A stretch of DNA of 64,000 bases. Origin: Gloeopeniophorella convolvens (lineage: Eukaryota > Basidiomycota > Agaricomycetes > Russulales). The notes under the pieces were generated by a model. The model saw only the letters and a program-made list of their open reading frames with translations. It had not been told where the DNA came from and searched no databases. The translations under genes were made by a program, and so were the position numbers. The stretch spans positions 1-64,000 of the forward strand of contig WTXD01000078.1 in the NCBI GenBank assembly GCA_022496205.1, in the 5' to 3' direction. This document shows positions 56,851-64,000 of this stretch, one piece after another (position 1 is the first letter of the stretch; every line of letters starts with the position of its first letter).

Positions 56851-57162
56851 CTGCGAACCATCCGATGAAACGGATCACTGAGCACAGCAAGACCACAGTC
56901 GATCCTTCGTAACCTTATCTGTGAGCGCGTTTCGGATTCGGAGTCCTTGGATACGTACTGAACCCCACTTTCAAGATATGTATGCTTATTCCGTGCCTCT
57001 ATCAGCCCAGGGGATATTACCCTCGGAAAACCCTCACCAGCGCATGTCCAGATTTGTTGTTTATACTATACACTTAGTCTTCCTTCATATACATACGGGT
57101 TAAGTAACAACGCTCCGCAGCACATTCCAACCGCCCATTTAGTCGGAAGCTGATGCGCGTAC
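56851..57162. other. Convergent intergenic region
   Basis: 312 bp between the stop codons of DUF6533 copy 4 and the sulfhydrylase. AT-rich patches only; no gene seen. Confidence 0.45.
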
Positions 57163-60761
<3,599 letters not shown>

Positions 60762-61940
60762 ATGAGCTCTGCGACACACCCCCCACCTTCACAGCCCGCT
60801 GCGAGCTTACCCGCGGTGCCTGAGACACCGACTGAAGCAACCCCAGAGCATGTCGTTCCATTGCCTGAAGACTCACTTGCCAGCGCCGAACCTGCGGCGT
60901 TGGCGTCAACATCAATACGGGCCCCACCTCCTGCACGGAGAGCAGTCTCCATGACAATTCGCACACCCGAGCACCAGCGTTCACTGCCAGACCTGCCCGC
61001 AAACGGTGCCAACACAACCCCATTGGACACCTCGGTACTGCAGTACGACCCCTACAGCATCAGGACCCCAAGTCTCGCGCGTCGCACCTCTGCCCCACCG
61101 CCAGTACGCCCAGTACCTGTTCCGGGATCTGGACAACGACCAGTTACATTCGCGGAAGCACCTGAGCAGTGGGCGGTTCATGGTGACATATTAGCAGTGC
61201 GTCCTGCCTGTGCGTGACAACACGCCGCATGTTAACAATGCGGCGCGGGCGCAGAGGGAGTACCCACCCGGGTCCGTTGGCGCCCGGCTAAAGCCGACTT
61301 TGGCTGAGGCTTTGGAACAGCGGGGCAAGTCGTCCTGGCAGGGTATGTCACATTATCTCGACCTATTCACACACCCGCTTCACTATTGTTACAGCTTCGT
61401 GGACTATGTACTCGATCAATATAGCGATTGCCTTGCAGATCCTCCTAGGGGCACTGACCACCGCGCTAGGTGCCTCATTGCGCGGAAACTCAGTCTGTTT
61501 TCCTATTCGTCATATGCCCCTCGCAGTGCAGGCTGACGCTGGCACAGATCCGGGTCTCAATCGCCGTGTTGGGCAGTATGTCCACGCTTGTTGCATCCTA
61601 CCTCGCACGTACAAGAGGCTCGAACGAGCCCGAGACTTCGATGATCCGCGAGCACGCACTAAGCCACTATATACGCTCAGTGAATGCCTTCATACTAGAT
61701 CACGGCCACGATCTTGGGCACAACCAGCGCGTCGACGAGTTTCGCGGCGAACTCGAGAGGTTGCTCCACGCGTCCGACCCAAACGCAAGGAGGAGCGTCA
61801 TATTCGACCCGGAAGCGGTGGTGGGCTCCGAGTAAGTCAAAACAGTGTCTACTCGCGATTCCCAAAATCTAACGTTACGTAGTGCGGGGTCCTCTTATTT
61901 GAAGCGCAGGCGCCAACACAGGGCGAGTTCGGTGGACTGA
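60762..61940 (+). CDS. Fungal SLATT-domain (2TM effector-type) protein, copy A
   Basis: Member of the fungal SMODS/SLOG-associating 2TM domain family (SLATT_fungal in Pfam), function unknown. Exons: 60762-61196, 61255-61342, 61395-61492, 61548-61831, 61883-61940; 320 residues. Residues 1-145 are disordered, Pro/Ser/Thr/Ala-rich (SQPAASLPAVPETPTEATPE). Then REYPPGSVGARLKPTLAEAL leads into the 2TM core: SWTMYSINIAIALQILLGAL (helix 1), IRVSIAVLGSMSTLVASYLA (helix 2) and the conserved RTRGSNEPE, followed by an amphipathic HALSHYIRSVNAFILDHGHD. The tail is basic (YLKRRRQHRASSVD) after a GTAAGT intron; reading through would stop at GSE. In bacteria SLATT domains are membrane effectors of nucleotide-signalled defence. 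Whether the fungal version is related in function is unknown. Confidence 0.78.
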
Positions 61941-63111
61941 GCCTAAGCCGGACAAGGACCTTACGACAATGGAGCTCAGAAGGATGTCGTATTTACGCAT
62001 ATACCATCACCCCGGGCGACCATCGGTGCTTACCTTTCGAAGGCCTACATATACAGCGCTTTATGTCAAACCCTATAATCGCGCGTCGTGTTCTATCGAC
62101 ATGGCGTCATCCTTGGGTAAGGTGCCGCCGTGTTGCAAATACGACATCACGTCGTCGCCCCGATAGGCCCTGTGCCCTAGCTAGTTGAAGTATTGCGGGA
62201 CTGCCGGTTCAACATAGACATTTGACACCTCTTTACCGTCCCCTCACTCTAGCCCTGCACGTTCTATTTCCTGCATAACATCATTGAAATTCGATCCTCA
62301 TAGAGTAATAAACTTACATGGGCGTCTGCAGTCCGTCTGATGCAAAGTGCTCTCACTCACCCGCCTCAACGCCGACCTGGTTCTGAAGGGTCCTTCACCA
62401 CCAATCGGCTGTGGTATGTGATCCTCTTTCTCCCTACTCGGGTCGTATGAGTGCTTAATACTCGGACAGGGGCATGCACGAACCCAGCAAGAACGGTCCC
62501 TCTGCCGGCCTCAACCTCCCCAGCACTCAACATCACATGTGTTTTAGATTGAGCAGGTCCAGCCTCAGGATAACGTTCGCTGTGACATCGGATCAGGTAG
62601 CTCTCTCACGTTCATGCACACTGAGCGATGATATTCACGTTCGCAGCTCCGGTATAGATATCTGGATCTTGTAATAGGTCTTGCATTTTGACGCCCAACC
62701 TCATTCACAAAACGTTGCATGACGACACCTGGCGGGGCACAACATGGCACACACGACGAGTTACGATTGCCCTTTTAGGTGTTTTTTGCGGCTCTCGGTG
62801 CAGCACGGCCTCTGCCTTGCTCAGGGTATGGCGGCACTTGGTGGCGGGCGCGAGCCCCGCCGCGCCAGAATGGACATACCGACGAGCCCGTGTTGCATTC
62901 GCATGGTGAAGCACGCCCACATCGCCATGCATATCACGACCCGTGGTGTCACAGCGACATAACTTGTCGGGGGAACATTCATCGCTTCGTCCTTCGCTTC
63001 AGCCCATCTTCCCGCCTACCACCTTCTACATGGTGCGGCGCTCCTTTAAAAGACAGCTGTGTCGGATTACAGTGCCCCTCTCCTTCCCTTCCGTCACCAG
63101 TCGTGTCCGCC
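61941..63111. other. Intergenic region between SLATT copies
   Basis: 1.17 kb without a supported gene. It contains the promoter of copy B. A frame at 62779 onward is open into copy B but has no similarity before its ATG. Confidence 0.4.
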
Positions 63112-64000
63112 ATGAGTTCCACGCCTCCTGCCCCGACATCGGTGGAAGAGTCTCCCACGCCGACCCCTGCCCCTGCGTATCCTCCACAAATTATGGAAGC
63201 CATCTATCCCATGGAGCAGCCCGACGCACGGCCAAGTTCGACTGCGGCTGCGTCTAACGCGTCGACTACAAATATGCATTCGGCCCAACCTCAACCCACG
63301 CAGCAGCCATACATTGAGCTAGCTGGCCAAAATCGCTCTAGATCACCCCCTCTCTCCGTCCCAATTCACTCTATTCACGCGTACGGCCGGACACGAGGCG
63401 TGTCATACGCAGACAGCGGCGTGGGGTTGACGATAATGCCGGAGGATGCCGTCATGGTGTGCATCAGGCCTTTTCCGTGCATGCACGTGCTCACAGCGTG
63501 GGCGGTCGCCAATCGTCTCCGCCCCTCCCTTCAGCCGGCGCGCGGGATGACGGTGGGCGAGCGGTTGCAGCCCACGATCGACGAGGCGATACATGAGCGC
63601 GATAAGGCCGCGTGGACAGGTGCACGCAGGCCCCCACGCGGCACGCCCACCCTAACGCCTGCCGCACAGCGAAGTGGACTGAGTTGTCGATCAACATCGC
63701 CATCGGGTTGCAGGTCATCCTCGGCGCGCTGACGACTGTACTTGGCGCCTCGTTAAACAAAGCCGAATCCGTACGCATGCGCCTACCCTGGACACCCGGG
63801 GCGCCATGCTGATTTAACGCGCACGCAGATTCGCGCCTCGATTGCAGTGCTCGGCAGCCTGTCGACGCTGGTCGCGGCATACACAGCGCGAACACGCGGG
63901 TCGAGCGAGCCCGAGGCGTCCCTGGTGCGCTCGACCGCGCTCGGTGGATTCCTGCGCGAGATCCTCGCGTTCAAACTCGACCACGAGCACGAGGTCGGGC
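63112..64000 (+). CDS. Fungal SLATT-domain protein, copy B (cut by window end)
   Basis: Tandem paralogue of copy A. Exons: 63112-63456, 63535-63619, 63670-63770, 63829 to beyond 64000. The N-terminal 115 residues are disordered and Pro/Ser/Thr-rich (TSVEESPTPTPAPAYPPQ). Then GMTVGERLQPTIDEAI, KWTELSINIAIGLQVILGAL (helix 1), IRASIAVLGSLSTLVAAYTA (helix 2), RTRGSSEPEASLVRS and FLREILAFKLDHEHEVG follow, where the window ends. Intron positions and phases in the core are the same as in copy A (after GKSSWQ/KAAW, after the GASL segment). Intron 1 (63457-63534, 78 nt) was chosen because it joins to the conserved VGERL segment. The 3' end is not visible. Confidence 0.78.

Overview
The window is nuclear DNA of a filamentous basidiomycete, most likely an Agaricomycete. 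Genes sit on both strands and carry many short introns (about 47-70 nt, GT-AG, with CT-rich acceptors). Several protein families typical of mushroom-forming fungi are present: four DUF6533 seven-helix proteins, two fungal SLATT-domain proteins, and a single-pass membrane protein with a PPPY tail. The exon models were built by hand from splice consensus, reading-frame closure and protein-family conservation; coordinates are my own readings and no alignment was run.

Layout. 1.0-9.7 kb is a dense housekeeping block: glycogen synthase (+, with an apparent 1-nt frameshift), ERG25-like C-4 methylsterol oxidase (+), tyrosyl-tRNA synthetase (-), histone H4 (+), a mitochondrial FtsJ/MRM2-type rRNA methyltransferase (-) and a TFIIIC triple-barrel subunit (+). 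10.3-12.1 kb is a secreted GH28 rhamnogalacturonase (-). 13.3-17.0 kb is a JmjN/JmjC/PHD histone demethylase of the KDM4 type (-). 17-19.7 kb is gene-poor. 19.7-26.7 kb holds a single-pass membrane protein (+), proteasome subunit beta7 (-), a short-chain dehydrogenase (-) and a secreted GDSL/CE16 esterase (+). 28.8-37.0 kb holds a SANT-like orphan (-) divergent from the DEAH helicase PRP43 (+), then the very-long-chain 3-oxoacyl-CoA reductase (-) and septin CDC12 (-). 38.5-40.5 kb is a proline-rich orphan (-). 46.0-48.4 kb is an AzgA-type purine permease (+). The DUF6533 genes lie at 41.3-42.9 kb (-), 50.3-51.8, 52.9-54.4 and 55.3-56.9 kb (+). O-acetylhomoserine sulfhydrylase (-) is at 57.2-59.0 kb, and two tandem SLATT genes (+) close the window, the last one cut by its edge.

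The most striking observation is the exon architecture of the four DUF6533 paralogues. Each resolves into 13 exons of nearly identical length, including exons of 2, 8, 16 and 9 nt at the same positions. Without the 2-nt exon none of the four stays in frame. Other micro-exons (12-21 nt) occur in the rhamnogalacturonase, TyrRS, permease, esterase and sulfhydrylase genes.

The housekeeping genes are mostly functionally unrelated neighbours. Several pairs are head-to-head over short shared intergenic regions: MRM2/TFIIIC (98 bp), TyrRS/H4 (233 bp) and SANT-like/PRP43 (326 bp).
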